Positions 1 to 9,953 are shown, counted from the stretch's first letter. The stretch: DNA of 64,000 nt from JACVRN01 sp036403815 (GCA_036403815.1 DASWQH010000036.1:62001-126000); one strand, 5' to 3'. The notes: a model not told the origin generated them from the letters alone. Numbers and translations: made by a program.

Positions 1-1946
1 TAGTCGTATCGGGTCTCTCGCGCCCGGACAGCGACATCAGCCATAACCGGGCTGCACTGGCGCGCTACAACACGGACGGCTCGCTCGATACGAGCTTTGG
101 AAGTGGCGGAAGAGTAACGACAACCACAAACACGCACCAGGGATTCGCCGTCGCCATCCAGTCGGACGGCAAAATCCTCACAACGGGCTTCGGCTCTAAC
201 AATGTGACGCGCTTCAACAGTGACGGTAGTCTGGACACAAGCTTCGGCCAGGGCGGCGCGACGGGCTTTCTGTTGAATCCTTACACTCTGATTCTTCAAC
301 CGGACGGCAAGATTCTGGTCGGCGGCTATGCCATAGTGGCCTATCGCGTCTTCAATTTTGCCGTCGCGCGCTACAACACGGACGGCTCTGTTGATACGAG
401 CTTCGGCCAGGGCGGCATGGTGACGACGCAGTTCTTCGGAGGACACGACGAGATACACGCGCTGGCGCTACAGCCTGACGGCAAGATTGTCGCTGCCGGA
501 CAATCCACTTCCGGCGGCGACTACTACTTTGCGGCTCTGGCCCGCTACGACGCCAATGGAAATCTTGACACCAGTTTCGGCAGTAGCGGAAAGGTCACTA
601 CGGACTTCAGCCCTAACGACGGCATGAAGTACCACAGATTTTATGGCGTGGCGTTGCGACCCGACGGAAAGATACTCGCCGCCGGAGCGACCAGACATTA
701 TGGCGTCTGGGATTCCTTTGCCGTCGCACGCTACAACACCAATGGAAGTCCCGATTCAACCTTCGGCAATAACGGTCAGGTAACAACCAGGATTTTCGGC
801 CAGAATTCTACCGGCAACGCTCTTGCTCTACAGCCGGGCGGAAAATTCTTCGTCGCCGGTTGCGCCACCACGGGCAACAGTTGCACGGGCGGCGGCGGCT
901 CCTTCGCGTTGGCTCACTATAATCAAGACGGCACACTCGACACCACTTTCGGCAACGGCGGGCAGGTCTTGACTCAAATCGGCGGCTATGGTGAAGCCGC
1001 CTCCGCGATTGCTCTACAGTCGGACGGCAAAGTAGTTCTGGCAGGCTCTTCGCAGTATTGGAGCGGGAACTACAACTTTGCGCTGGCCCGCTACCAAGCC
1101 AAGCCCGTGCGCGCCGCCTTCGACTTTAACGGCGACGGCAGAGCCGACCCGGCTGTTTTCTGCCAGAGCGACGGCATGTGGTACAGGCTCAATATCGCTG
1201 ACGGCTCCATCAACAACACTCAGTGGGGCGCGAGTTCGGATAAGCTTGTGCCCGGCGATTATGATGGCGACGGCAAAGCAGACATGGCCGTCTACCGGCC
1301 CAGTGAAGGCAACTGGTACATCATCAACTCTGCGACCAACACGGTCACAATCAAAGGCTGGGGAGCTAGCACGGATATTCCGGCCCCCGGCGATTACGAC
1401 GGCGACGGCAAGACGGACTTTGCGGTTTATCGGCCCGGTGAAGGCAACTGGTACATCATCAACTCTGCCACTAATAGTGTGACTACGCAGGGCTGGGGAG
1501 CAAGCGCGGATAAGCCCGTTCAGGGAGACTACGACGGCGACGGGCGAACGGACATCGCAGTCTACCGTCCATCGGAAGGCAACTGGTACATCATCAACTC
1601 TGCGACCAATATCGTGACGACCAGAGGTTGGGGAGCGGCCACAGACAAGCCTGTGCCGGGAGATTACGATGGAGACGGGAAGACCGATATAGCTGTCTAT
1701 CGGCCCACGGAAGGCAACTGGTACATCATCAACAGCATTGGCGGTACGACCATACGAAACTGGGGAGCAACTGGTGATCTGGCAGTGCCCGGCGATTACG
1801 ACGGCGACGGCAAAGCAGACATAGCAGTCTTCCGTTCAAGTGAAGGCAACTGGTACATTCTGCAATCGAGCACCAACACTATGAGCGTGCAGTATCTGGG
1901 TGGCTCAGGCGACGTACCTGTTCCGTCTGCTTATCTGCCGCAGTAG
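1..1946 (+). CDS. Secreted delta-60 repeat / six-fold FG-GAP repeat protein (5' end missing)
   Basis: The reading frame is open to the left edge, so the true start and any signal peptide lie outside the window; the first complete codon is at base 3. The visible N-terminal part holds six copies of a delta-60 type repeat (ARYNxDGxLDTSFGxGGxVTT), a family predicted to form beta-propellers in exported proteins. From about base 1117 it changes to six copies of an FG-GAP/VCBS-like repeat of about 50 residues (DYDGDGKxDIAVYRPSEGNWYIINS), whose DGDG loops are typical calcium-binding loops. The protein ends soon after the last repeat with a VPVPSAY motif. Four other genes in the window carry the same six-repeat module. 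The role is unknown; surface display or adhesion is an inference. Confidence 0.85.
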   Translation, partial: VVSGLSRPDSDISHNRAALARYNTDGSLDTSFGSGGRVTTTTNTHQGFAVAIQSDGKILTTGFGSNNVTRFNSDGSLDTSFGQGGATGFLLNPYTLILQPDGKILVGGYAIVAYRVFNFAVARYNTDGSVDTSFGQGGMVTTQFFGGHDEIHALALQPDGKIVAAGQSTSGGDYYFAALARYDANGNLDTSFGSSGKVTTDFSPNDGMKYHRFYGVALRPDGKILAAGATRHYGVWDSFAVARYNTNGSPDSTFGNNGQVTTRIFGQNSTGNALALQPGGKFFVAGCATTGNSCTGGGGSFALAHYNQDGTLDTTFGNGGQVLTQIGGYGEAASAIALQSDGKVVLAGSSQYWSGNYNFALARYQAKPVRAAFDFNGDGRADPAVFCQSDGMWYRLNIADGSINNTQWGASSDKLVPGDYDGDGKADMAVYRPSEGNWYIINSATNTVTIKGWGASTDIPAPGDYDGDGKTDFAVYRPGEGNWYIINSATNSVTTQGWGASADKPVQGDYDGDGRTDIAVYRPSEGNWYIINSATNIVTTRGWGAATDKPVPGDYDGDGKTDIAVYRPTEGNWYIINSIGGTTIRNWGATGDLAVPGDYDGDGKADIAVFRSSEGNWYILQSSTNTMSVQYLGGSGDVPVPSAYLPQ

Positions 1947-1960
1947 TAATGTTAAATGAG

Positions 1961-2006
1961 AAGAGAGCGGTGGCCGCGTCGTGAGGTAATGACCCACCGC
2001 TCTCTT
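1961..2006 (+). terminator. Hairpin downstream of the delta-60/FG-GAP gene
   Basis: A 13-bp inverted repeat (AAGAGAGCGGTGG at 1961-1973 with its complement at 1994-2006, 20-nt loop) begins 15 bp after the stop codon. There is no T run, only a pyrimidine-rich CTCTCTCT tail, so it may stabilise the 3' end of the RNA rather than terminate by itself. The rest of 1947-2240 shows no convincing gene. Confidence 0.45.
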
Positions 2007-2240
2007 GGTCTCTCTCTCTCTGCGCGCACTCGCGGCAGGAGGATTGGAGATTGGGCCTTCGGGTGCTTTTTGGATATAGACTTTCGCGGCGGTTGTTGGT
2101 AGATTAAGGTCTCCTTGTAGATGGCTTAGTTCTATCATCCACAATGCCATCTTTCCTACCCGTTAGGTGGACTGCCAGTACTTTGGCGTACGTGCCCAGA
2201 ATTTCGTGCGTCAATGATATGTTCGTTGTAGGAACTCTTT

Positions 2241-4274
2241 ATGAGCGCAAAACTTTTAGGGGACAATTCGAGGCCCTGGTGGACGCGGTTTCTTAACCGG
2301 CATCTACAGTTCCTGCTGGACGTGCTGGTGCTGGTGGCGGCGTTCGTCCTCTCCTATTTCTTGCGCTTCGATTTCGATATTCCCTATACATGGCAGCATA
2401 ACGCCCTCGTGCAGCTTCCTTACGTAGTGCTGTTGCAGTTGGTCGTCATGAACATGACGGGCGGGCGCTCCTTTATCTGGCGCTACACGAACATAGCCCA
2501 TGTGCTTCCATTTCTTTACGCCGCCGCCGTCTCGTTTCTGATTATTCTGGCGCTGCGCTTTGGCATCCCGGAGCAGTTCTACCAATGGCGCGTGCCCGTC
2601 TCCATCTGCATCATAGACCAGTGCCTTGCTTTCGGCGGCGCGCTCGGCCTGCGCGTCTTCCGCCGCGCGCTCTACGAACGCTACGAGAAACGCAAGCGGC
2701 AGCGTTCCAGCAACGGCTACAGCATATATAAGAAGCCTGTGTTACTGATTGGCGCGGGGCAGGCGGGCGTCCTTGCCGCCAGCGAGATAGAGCGGCGCGG
2801 CGACATGGATTTGCTGGTCAAGGGATTCGTGGACGACGACCCCGGCAAGCAGAAGCGTTCCGTCATCAAGGGCATAAAGGTGCTGGGCACCATCAGCGAC
2901 CTGCCCCGCCTCGTGCGCAGTCTTGGCATAGACCACGTCGTTATCACCATCTCGCAGGCTTCAAGACAGGAGATACAGAAGATTGTCACGGTCTGCGAGA
3001 GCATCCCTGTGGGCGTGAGAATCATTCCCGGTCTCTACGAGATACTGGACGGGCGCGTGGAGGTCAGCCGCTTCCGAGAGGTTCAGATTGAAGACCTGTT
3101 GGGGCGCGAGCCTGTGACTCTGGACGAAGAGGGCTTGGCGCACTTCCTTGCTGGCAAGCGCGTGATGGTGACGGGCGCAGGCGGCTCCATAGGCTCTGAG
3201 CTTGCGCGACAGGTCTCAAGGTTTTATCCCGAAAGCCTGCTGTTAGTGGAGCGCGCCGAAACCGCTCTCTTTAATACCGACAGGGAACTGCGCGAGCTTG
3301 CGCCCGGCCATACGATAGAGCCGCTGGTGGCAGACATCCTTGACGGCGTGCGTATGCGCCGCATCTTCGAGACCTACAGGCCGCAGGTCATACTGCACGC
3401 AGCCGCGCACAAGCATGTTCCACTGATGGAGCAGAACCCTGCCGAAGCCGTCAAGAATAACGTGCTGGCGACGCGTAGTCTGGGCGTCATGGCGGACGAG
3501 TTCGGCGTGGAGGTTTTCGTGCTCATCTCTACGGACAAGGCCGTCTGCCCTTCCTCCATCATGGGCGCGACTAAGCGTGTCGCGGAGCTTGTGATACAGG
3601 AGTTGAATCGTCGCTCGCGCACATGCTTCGTGGCAGTGCGCTTCGGTAACGTCATAGGCTCGGCTGGCTCCGTGATTCCAATCTTCCGCGAGCAGATTCG
3701 CAAGGGCGGCCCCATCACCATCACGGACAGGCGCATGAAGCGTTACTTCATGACTATCCCTGAGGCCGCACAGCTTGTGCTTCAGGCGGGCGCTATGGGC
3801 AAGAGCGGCACGGGCGGAGAGGTCTTCATACTGAAGATGGGCGAGCCTGTTTCTATTATGGAACTGGCCGAAGCACTCATCACGCTTTCCGGCCTGAAGC
3901 CGCACGAGGACATAAGAATCGTAGAGACGGGGCAGCGTCCGGGCGAGAAGCTCTATGAGGAGTTGGTCTTCACGGAGGAAGAGGTCGCCGGAACAGAGCA
4001 CCCGAAGATTTTCATCAACAAGATAGCTCATCGTCCGACGGAAGACATGCGCATAGCGCTGGAGCGTTTGACCGCACTCTCTAAAGAAGGCCGCGAACGG
4101 GAGTTGCGCGCGTACCTGAATGAACTGCTGCCCGAAGCCAATCTGACTTTGGACGCGGGGGCGCATACAGAGCCACAAGAGCAGAAGGCCGCAGCCCACG
4201 CCGCTGGCGCAGGCGAAGATGTCTCTTACGGCACAGAGGTCTCAAATCTATATCCGTCCATGCAGACTTCCTGA
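2241..4274 (+). CDS. Membrane-bound nucleotide-sugar 4,6-dehydratase, WbpM/PglF/CapD family
   Basis: This 677-residue protein should convert UDP-N-acetylhexosamine to the 4-keto-6-deoxy sugar at the cytoplasmic face of the membrane, an early step in making modified sugars for surface glycans. The N-terminus has about four membrane helices (residues 15-130). A first Rossmann domain follows (LLIGAGQAG near 168) and then the catalytic extended-SDR domain (VTGAGGSIGSE near 308). The catalytic stretch reads T431-D432-K433 and then M441-x3-K445. Methionine in place of the usual tyrosine is typical of the configuration-retaining WbpM/PglF branch. The ATG has a plausible site (AGGAA, about 8 nt upstream). 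It lies upstream of gmd and fcl, which fits a nucleotide-sugar supply role. The C-terminal 40 residues are low complexity. Confidence 0.9.
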   Translation: MSAKLLGDNSRPWWTRFLNRHLQFLLDVLVLVAAFVLSYFLRFDFDIPYTWQHNALVQLPYVVLLQLVVMNMTGGRSFIWRYTNIAHVLPFLYAAAVSFLIILALRFGIPEQFYQWRVPVSICIIDQCLAFGGALGLRVFRRALYERYEKRKRQRSSNGYSIYKKPVLLIGAGQAGVLAASEIERRGDMDLLVKGFVDDDPGKQKRSVIKGIKVLGTISDLPRLVRSLGIDHVVITISQASRQEIQKIVTVCESIPVGVRIIPGLYEILDGRVEVSRFREVQIEDLLGREPVTLDEEGLAHFLAGKRVMVTGAGGSIGSELARQVSRFYPESLLLVERAETALFNTDRELRELAPGHTIEPLVADILDGVRMRRIFETYRPQVILHAAAHKHVPLMEQNPAEAVKNNVLATRSLGVMADEFGVEVFVLISTDKAVCPSSIMGATKRVAELVIQELNRRSRTCFVAVRFGNVIGSAGSVIPIFREQIRKGGPITITDRRMKRYFMTIPEAAQLVLQAGAMGKSGTGGEVFILKMGEPVSIMELAEALITLSGLKPHEDIRIVETGQRPGEKLYEELVFTEEEVAGTEHPKIFINKIAHRPTEDMRIALERLTALSKEGRERELRAYLNELLPEANLTLDAGAHTEPQEQKAAAHAAGAGEDVSYGTEVSNLYPSMQTS

Positions 4275-4506
4275 AGATGTCGGACGATTGGAAAGGACAC
4301 ATGGGCAGGAATCGTACGCGACGACAATAAAGCATAAAGCCGCGTTGTGCGCCCGGTCTGTTCGCTTGTTGACGGTGGTATTCGTTCGTGATAGCTTGCC
4401 AGACACTTTTAACGCTTTTGACGGATGAGCCGTGCCCGTCATGCCCAGCTTAATCCAATTAAAGAATTTTCGGCCCCGTTCGGTTATGAGAGGAGAGTTA
4501 GCCCTA

Positions 4507-6150
4507 ATGCGTTTCCTGCTTAGATTCGCCCTGATGATTTCTGTGGCCTTCGTCTTGTCCGTAGCCTTCTCAGCCCAGAAGACCGCGTACGCACAGGCCG
4601 AAGATGATGTCGTTATCAACGAGTTTTCAGTCAACTCAACCGCCGGAAAAGAGTACGTCGAACTGCTTGTGACGAACGCGAGCGGCGTCAACATGCAGGG
4701 CTGGACGCTCTCGGATGTTGGCACTCGCATTGCCGCGACAAGTGGGACGGAGGGCGATATAACGCTTCCCGCTTCGGCCTCGTATCTGGCGAACGTCCCG
4801 CAGGGAACTCATGTGGTTATCGTCAACACTATCGGAGGGGCAAACATTCTGCCTGAAGACACCAGCACCGCCGACGGTAACAACAAGCTTGTACTCATCG
4901 TTGGCGTGACTACGGGCATCACGACGGGGGGCACGCTTGACATTGCAACGGCTGAAAACTTGCATCTTTATGCAGGCACTCGCGCTGCGGGCACGCTCAT
5001 TGACCAAGTGCAAGCAGGTGGCAATAGCAGTTACATCACAGGAACTACGTGGGGCGACAATAACGGCGCTACGCAAACAGACAATATCAACGGCACAAGT
5101 TCTATGCCCGGCAACTCCGTCGCCCGCTTCGTCCCGACAGCAAACACTTTGTCGGGCTTTCAGGATAACGACACGGGCGCGCGCTTCGTCGTTGACACGA
5201 ACTCTTACGGCACGCCGGGCCGACGCAACGCAGGCGTCGGAAGCGAGACGGCTGTCGGCGGGCCACCGCCTTTCTTCCCCGTCGCACAGTTCGACGGCAA
5301 TGACCGGCTTGCAGACCCCTCTGTCTGGGATTCCGCCAGCACCAACTGGTTCTGGCTCTCCAGCTTTAACTCCTACGCGGTACAGAATCATCTGGACTGG
5401 GGCGCAGCCTTCCTCGGCGACGTAAGCGTGCCCGGTGATTATGACGGCGACAAGGTTACAGACCTCGCCATCTATCGCCCGTCGGAAGGCAACTGGTACG
5501 TCATCAAGTCCAGCGACAGCACTGTCGTGACCACGAACTGGGGCAATGTGACGGACATCCCCGCGCACGCGGACTACGACGGCGACGGCAAGACTGACGT
5601 GGCTGTCTTCCGTCCCTCGGAAGGCAACTGGTACATCATCAACTCCGCCACCAGCACTGTCACCATCAAAGGCTGGGGAGCGAGCACGGACAAGCTTGTG
5701 CCCGCAGACTATGACGGCGACGGCAAGGCTGACATAGCCGTCTACCGTCCAAGCGAGGGCAACTGGTACATCCTGAACAGCCTGACCAACACCATGACTT
5801 TGCGCCAGTGGGGGGCAAGCACTGACACGCCCGTGCCTTCGGATTACGATGGCGACGGCCTGTACGATGTGGCCGTCTACCGCCCATCGGAAGGCAACTG
5901 GTACGTACGCAAGTCTGCGGGCGGCGTCGTCATTAAAGGCTGGGGCGCTTCCAGCGACATTACCGTCCCGGCGGACTACGACGGCGACGGCAAAGCGGAC
6001 TTCGCTGTCTATCGCCCGTCGGAAGGCAACTGGTACATCGTCCAGAGCTCGGACGGCGCGGTCGTCGTGCGCTACCTGAGCGGCGCTGTGCCTGTGCCGT
6101 ACGCCTGGATTACACACGAGGCTGGCGGGCCGGGGCCGGGCGGGCCGTGA
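4507..6150 (+). CDS. Secreted lamin-tail domain / six-fold FG-GAP repeat protein
   Basis: A 547-residue exported protein. The ATG at 4507 is chosen because it gives a clean signal peptide (MRFLLRFALMISVAFVLS, cleavage near AYAQA) and follows GGAGAG; the frame is open further upstream to 4432. Residues about 33-165 resemble a lamin-tail domain (DDVVINEFSVNSTAGKEYVE), a fold often found at the N-terminus of large bacterial exported proteins. From about residue 259 there are six FG-GAP-like repeats with DYDGDGK loops and NWYII strands, ending in VPVPYAW and a Gly/Pro tail. This is the same module as in four other genes here, with a different head. The gene sits between two nucleotide-sugar enzymes. 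The function is not known. Confidence 0.85.
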   Translation: MRFLLRFALMISVAFVLSVAFSAQKTAYAQAEDDVVINEFSVNSTAGKEYVELLVTNASGVNMQGWTLSDVGTRIAATSGTEGDITLPASASYLANVPQGTHVVIVNTIGGANILPEDTSTADGNNKLVLIVGVTTGITTGGTLDIATAENLHLYAGTRAAGTLIDQVQAGGNSSYITGTTWGDNNGATQTDNINGTSSMPGNSVARFVPTANTLSGFQDNDTGARFVVDTNSYGTPGRRNAGVGSETAVGGPPPFFPVAQFDGNDRLADPSVWDSASTNWFWLSSFNSYAVQNHLDWGAAFLGDVSVPGDYDGDKVTDLAIYRPSEGNWYVIKSSDSTVVTTNWGNVTDIPAHADYDGDGKTDVAVFRPSEGNWYIINSATSTVTIKGWGASTDKLVPADYDGDGKADIAVYRPSEGNWYILNSLTNTMTLRQWGASTDTPVPSDYDGDGLYDVAVYRPSEGNWYVRKSAGGVVIKGWGASSDITVPADYDGDGKADFAVYRPSEGNWYIVQSSDGAVVVRYLSGAVPVPYAWITHEAGGPGPGGP

Positions 6151-6196
6151 GCCTCAACTAGAGAGCTATAACGGTTCGACAACGCTTTGAAGAGGG

Positions 6197-6228
6197 GGAC
6201 TGAGGACGCAGTTATCTTCAGTCCTTTT
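6197..6228 (+). terminator. Probable rho-independent terminator before gmd
   Basis: A 7-bp stem GGACTGA (6197-6203) / TCAGTCC (6218-6224) is followed directly by TTTT. It lies 47 bp after the stop of the FG-GAP gene and just before gmd, so it may separate the two transcripts. Confidence 0.55.
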
Positions 6229-6249
6229 CTTCGCTCATCCATGGAGTTT

Positions 6250-6264
6250 GAGGAGGTCTGTTTG
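6250..6264 (+). promoter_or_regulatory. Ribosome binding site that places the gmd start at TTG 6262
   Basis: GAGGAGGT at 6250-6257 is a near-perfect Shine-Dalgarno sequence 4-5 nt from the TTG at 6262. Starting there gives MRKALISGITGQDG, which matches the usual Gmd N-terminus. The upstream ATG at 6241 and TTG at 6187 have no comparable site. Confidence 0.75.
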
Positions 6265-7308
6265 AGGAAGGCGCTCATTTCAGGAATCACTGGGCAGGAC
6301 GGCTCTTATCTGGCGGAACTACTGCTCGACAAAGGCTACGAAGTGCACGGCATCATACGCCGCGCCTCCTCCTTTAATACGGATCGCATAGACCATCTCT
6401 ATCAAGACCCGCACGACCTTGGCGTGCGCCTCTTTCTTCATTACGGCGATTTGGCGGACGGCACGGGCCTCAGACGCATTCTGGAGAAGGTGCAACCCGA
6501 CGAGTGCTACAACCTTGGCGCGCAATCGCACGTCAAGATTTCATTCGAGCAGCCGGAATACACTGCGGACATAGTCTCGACAGGTACGCTGCGACTGCTG
6601 GAAGCCTTGCGCGATTACATAGCAATCTCCGGTAAGGAGGTGCGCTTTTATCAGGCAGGGTCGAGTGAGATGTTCGGCGTTGCGCCCGCGCCGCAGAGCG
6701 AGGCAACACCCTTTCAGCCGCGCAGCCCCTACGCCGTCAGCAAAGTGGCCGCGCACCAGTTCGCCGTCAATTACCGCGAAGCCTACGGCATGTTCATAGC
6801 CAACGGCATTCTCTTTAACCACGAATCTCCGAGGCGCGGTGAGACCTTCGTCACGCGCAAGATTACGCGCGCCGTCGGGCGCATCAAGATGGGATTGCAG
6901 AAGAAGCTGTACCTTGGCAACCTGGACGCGCTGCGCGACTGGGGATACGCAGGCGATTACGTCGAAGCCATGTGGCTCATGCTGCAACAACCCGCGCCTG
7001 ACGACTACGTAGTTGCAACGGGCGAAGCACGTAGCGTGCGCGATTTTCTCGAAGCGGCTTTCGGTCAGGCCGGATTGAACTGGGCAGATTATGTCGAAAC
7101 AGACGCGCGCTACTTTCGCCCGACAGAGGTGGATTATCTACTGGGCGATCCTACGAAGATAAAGGAGAGACTGGGGTGGTGGCCCCGTACTACATTTCAG
7201 GAGTTGGTCAGGATGATGGTGGCGCACGACATGGAGCTTGCCGCACAGGAGCGCACGCTCAGAAAGGCCGGGCACACATTGGCCTTCAGGGGAAGCGCCA
7301 GTGAATAG
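6262..7308 (+). CDS. gmd: GDP-mannose 4,6-dehydratase
   Basis: Gmd converts GDP-D-mannose to GDP-4-keto-6-deoxy-D-mannose, the first committed step to GDP-L-fucose and related deoxy sugars. The sequence shows the Gmd-specific NADP site GITGQDGSYLAELLL at the N-terminus, the RRASSFNTDRIDH segment, the SSEMFG motif and the catalytic PYAVSKVAAH (YxxxK). From the TTG at 6262 it is 348 residues, normal for the family. It overlaps the next gene by 8 nt, and the two enzymes act in sequence, so they are very likely co-translated. Assignment is firm. Confidence 0.95.
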   Translation: MRKALISGITGQDGSYLAELLLDKGYEVHGIIRRASSFNTDRIDHLYQDPHDLGVRLFLHYGDLADGTGLRRILEKVQPDECYNLGAQSHVKISFEQPEYTADIVSTGTLRLLEALRDYIAISGKEVRFYQAGSSEMFGVAPAPQSEATPFQPRSPYAVSKVAAHQFAVNYREAYGMFIANGILFNHESPRRGETFVTRKITRAVGRIKMGLQKKLYLGNLDALRDWGYAGDYVEAMWLMLQQPAPDDYVVATGEARSVRDFLEAAFGQAGLNWADYVETDARYFRPTEVDYLLGDPTKIKERLGWWPRTTFQELVRMMVAHDMELAAQERTLRKAGHTLAFRGSASE

Positions 7309-8266
7309 AGAGAGCAAGATATTCGTGGCGGGCCATCGCGGTCTGGTAGGCTCTGCCGTCATGCGCGAGCTGCGGGCCGAAGGATACGAAAATCTACTGG
7401 TCAGAAGTCGCGCCGAGCTTGACCTGACACGGCAAGCGGACGTAGAGCAGCTCTTCCATGAAGAGCGTCCCGAAGTTGTCATCCTTGCCGCGGCGCGCGT
7501 CGGTGGCATTCTGGCGAACAGCACTTTCCCTGCGGAGTTTATCACCGAGAATCTCTGCATACAGACGAACGTGATTGACGCCGCCTATCGCGCTGGCACA
7601 CGCAGACTCCTTTTCCTAGGCTCTTCCTGTATCTATCCGAGGCAATGTCCGCAGCCAATCAAAGAAGAGTATCTTTTGACAGGCCCGCTTGAGCCGACGA
7701 ACGAGGCTTACGCCATAGCCAAAATCGCTGGCATCAAGATGTGCCAGGCTTATCGCAGACAATACGGGTTCGAGACGCTCTCTGTCATGCCCACCAATCT
7801 TTACGGGCCGAGCGATAACTTCGACCTCAATAGCTCGCACGTGCTGCCCGCCCTGATACGAAAGTTCCACGAGGCCAAATCGCAGGGGCGCGCTCGTGTG
7901 GAAGTCTGGGGGACGGGTAGAGCGCGCCGCGAGTTTATGCACGTCTCTGATATGGCACGGGCCTGCCTGTTTCTGCTCGGGCTTCGGCAGAGCGAGATAG
8001 AAGAGGTTGCGCCGGACGGGATTCTCAACGTAGGCGTCGGAGAAGATTTGGAGATAGGAGAGCTGGCCCGTTTAATCGGAGAGATTGTCGGCGGGCAGAT
8101 AGAGTTGAGCTTTGACACAACAAAGCCGGACGGTACGCCGCGCAAACTCCTCGATGTAAGCCGTATGCACTCGCTCGGGTGGAAGGCGCGCGTGAGCCTG
8201 CGCGACGGTCTCAAAGCGACCTACGAGGATTTCAGCAGACAGGCCCGCAAGGAAGTGCTTGCTTGA
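7301..8266 (+). CDS. fcl: GDP-L-fucose synthase (GDP-4-keto-6-deoxymannose epimerase/reductase)
   Basis: Fcl turns the product of Gmd into GDP-L-fucose by 3,5-epimerisation and NADPH-dependent reduction. The NADP-binding GHRGLVGSAV lies near the N-terminus. SSCIYPR and the catalytic YAIAK follow, along with MPTNLYGPSDNFD, which is typical of GDP-fucose synthases. The GTG at 7301 is chosen because it overlaps the gmd stop by 8 nt, has AGGGGAAG just upstream and gives 321 residues, the usual length; the frame is open further upstream to 7238 inside gmd. The pair points to fucose or a related 6-deoxyhexose in the exopolysaccharide. Confidence 0.95.
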   Translation: MNRESKIFVAGHRGLVGSAVMRELRAEGYENLLVRSRAELDLTRQADVEQLFHEERPEVVILAAARVGGILANSTFPAEFITENLCIQTNVIDAAYRAGTRRLLFLGSSCIYPRQCPQPIKEEYLLTGPLEPTNEAYAIAKIAGIKMCQAYRRQYGFETLSVMPTNLYGPSDNFDLNSSHVLPALIRKFHEAKSQGRARVEVWGTGRARREFMHVSDMARACLFLLGLRQSEIEEVAPDGILNVGVGEDLEIGELARLIGEIVGGQIELSFDTTKPDGTPRKLLDVSRMHSLGWKARVSLRDGLKATYEDFSRQARKEVLA

Positions 8267-8344
8267 GTGTCTCTTCAAGAGCCTGAAGAGTTGATGGCCG
8301 TTCCTCCTGGCCTTTGCCTGACTTGACGAGCCGCCACATGCCTG

Positions 8345-9772
8345 ATGCATTACGCTGGACTGAAAACTGATAATGATGATGGGCGCAGTCTGTTGAAAAC
8401 CATGTCGCGGCGCGCGGGCACAATCGTCTTCTACACGCTTCTGATTTTAATTCCGCTGACGGCGATTCCCTACGGAACGGTTGATCCTTTATGGGAATCT
8501 CTCTTCGAGTGCGTAGTCTTTGCACTGGCTATCATCTCCATCCTTGAGGTAGCGGTTGACGGTAAGATTGATTCCTATTCCGTATGGCTAATCTTACCGC
8601 TGCTTCTCTTGGTCGCGTACGCTTTTATCCAGACTCTTCCGCTCGGAGGCGGCAATCAATCTCCGGCGGGGACGGAGATGTGGTATGCGATAAGCGCAGA
8701 CCCGTTTCAGACTCGCCGCTGGGCTATAAAGATGCTGGCGCTGATTCTGGCTGGTGCCATGTTGCTTCGTTACGTTACCAATGAAGGCCGCCTTCGCCTG
8801 CTGGTCTACGCTATTCTTTTGACGGGAACTGCCAGCGCCCTTTTCGGCATCTTCCGCCAGAGCACGCAGAGAACCGAAGGCTTTCTCTTTCTCTCCGCGC
8901 TTCGGCCTGAATTCGGCTACGCACAGTTTATCAACAAGAACCACTTCGCTTTTCTGGCCGAGATGGCACTGGGTCTCACGCTAGGCGCTTTGATTAGCCG
9001 AGAGGTCAGAAGAGAGCGAAAGCTAATCTATCTGACCGTCTCGCTGCCGCTATGGGCCGCGCTTATCTTTTCCGGTTCGCGCGGCGGCATCTTTAGTCTC
9101 TTGGGCCAGATTCTTTTTCTGGTAATGATGTGGACTATAGCTGGCAGGGCAGCATGGCGCGCGGGTGCGCACCGCTCACAGCTTGATAGACTTAAAGGGG
9201 CTTGGCCCTTACGCCTGTTGCTCCTGTGCGCCTTACTGGCCTTTATTCTGATTGGCACAATCTGGATGGGCGGCGACCCCTTGATTTCAAAGCTGGAAAG
9301 CGTGCCGGGAGAGATAAGCCAGACGGAGACTTCCGGGCTGGGCACTAGCCGCAGAGAAATCTGGCGCTCAACCTGGATGCTTATTAAGGAGCATCCCATG
9401 ACAGGCGTAGGCTTTGGCGGTTACTGGACAGCCATTCCGCAGTATCATATGGCTTCAGGTGAAGCGACGCCGCAGGAGGCGCATAACGACTACCTTGAAC
9501 TGCTGGCGAGCGGAGGACTGATAGCTCTTCTCCCTGTTGTCTGGTTTTTGATAATTTTCCTCCGGCGCGCTGGGAAGGTCTGGAAGACTTCCGCAGGCTA
9601 TCGCAGGGCAGCGCAACTGGGTGCTTTGACAGCCATCTTTGGCGTGGCCCTGCACAGTATGGTTGATTTCGGTCTGCATATCACCAGCAATGCTCTCATC
9701 TTTACGGCGGTACTGGTTATCGCTTCCACAGAGATGAGGACGCAGGGGGACGGAAGAGAGCTTGACAGTTGA
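8345..9772 (+). CDS. O-antigen ligase / Wzy-like polysaccharide membrane protein
   Basis: A 475-residue integral membrane protein with about ten to twelve hydrophobic segments. The C-terminal third has the pattern of the Wzy_C (O-antigen ligase/polymerase) family: a long periplasmic loop with SRREIWRSTWMLIKEHPMTGVGFGGY and the conserved EAHNDYLELLASGG near residue 378. These enzymes transfer or polymerise lipid-linked glycan in the periplasm, which fits the nucleotide-sugar genes just upstream. The start is uncertain: the ATG at 8402 (MSRRAGTIVFYTLL) leads straight into the first helix and is a good alternative. Confidence 0.8.
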   Translation: MHYAGLKTDNDDGRSLLKTMSRRAGTIVFYTLLILIPLTAIPYGTVDPLWESLFECVVFALAIISILEVAVDGKIDSYSVWLILPLLLLVAYAFIQTLPLGGGNQSPAGTEMWYAISADPFQTRRWAIKMLALILAGAMLLRYVTNEGRLRLLVYAILLTGTASALFGIFRQSTQRTEGFLFLSALRPEFGYAQFINKNHFAFLAEMALGLTLGALISREVRRERKLIYLTVSLPLWAALIFSGSRGGIFSLLGQILFLVMMWTIAGRAAWRAGAHRSQLDRLKGAWPLRLLLLCALLAFILIGTIWMGGDPLISKLESVPGEISQTETSGLGTSRREIWRSTWMLIKEHPMTGVGFGGYWTAIPQYHMASGEATPQEAHNDYLELLASGGLIALLPVVWFLIIFLRRAGKVWKTSAGYRRAAQLGALTAIFGVALHSMVDFGLHITSNALIFTAVLVIASTEMRTQGDGRELDS

Positions 9773-9834
9773 CAAAAAACTATACCCTCGGGGGTGACGA
9801 AAGAGATTGAAGTCAAGCCTTAGTCGGATTAAAC

Positions 9835-9866
9835 TTGACGTTCAGGCGAGGGGCGTGGTCTATTCT
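9835..9866 (+). promoter_or_regulatory. Possible promoter of the FecR-like gene
   Basis: TTGACG at 9835-9840 and TCTATT at 9859-9864 are 18 bp apart, about 90 bp upstream of the ATG at 9954. It is a pattern match only. Confidence 0.3.
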
Positions 9867-9953
9867 AATCTGCCTTGGCGGAAATCATGACGATTTCTTA
9901 AGAGCTTAAGGTTAATCCATCCTTGTAGTAGAACTTATTCTGGAGATTTCAGT

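Noticed and set aside
3243..4199. A 318-codon minus-strand frame opposite the 4,6-dehydratase
   Set aside because: The plus-strand protein has all family motifs; the antisense frame has no recognisable domain.
4636..6117. A 493-codon open frame on the minus strand opposite the lamin-tail/FG-GAP gene
   Set aside because: It mirrors the six DNA repeats of the real gene, has no ribosome site and matches no family. Long antisense frames are expected in such high-GC repeat DNA.
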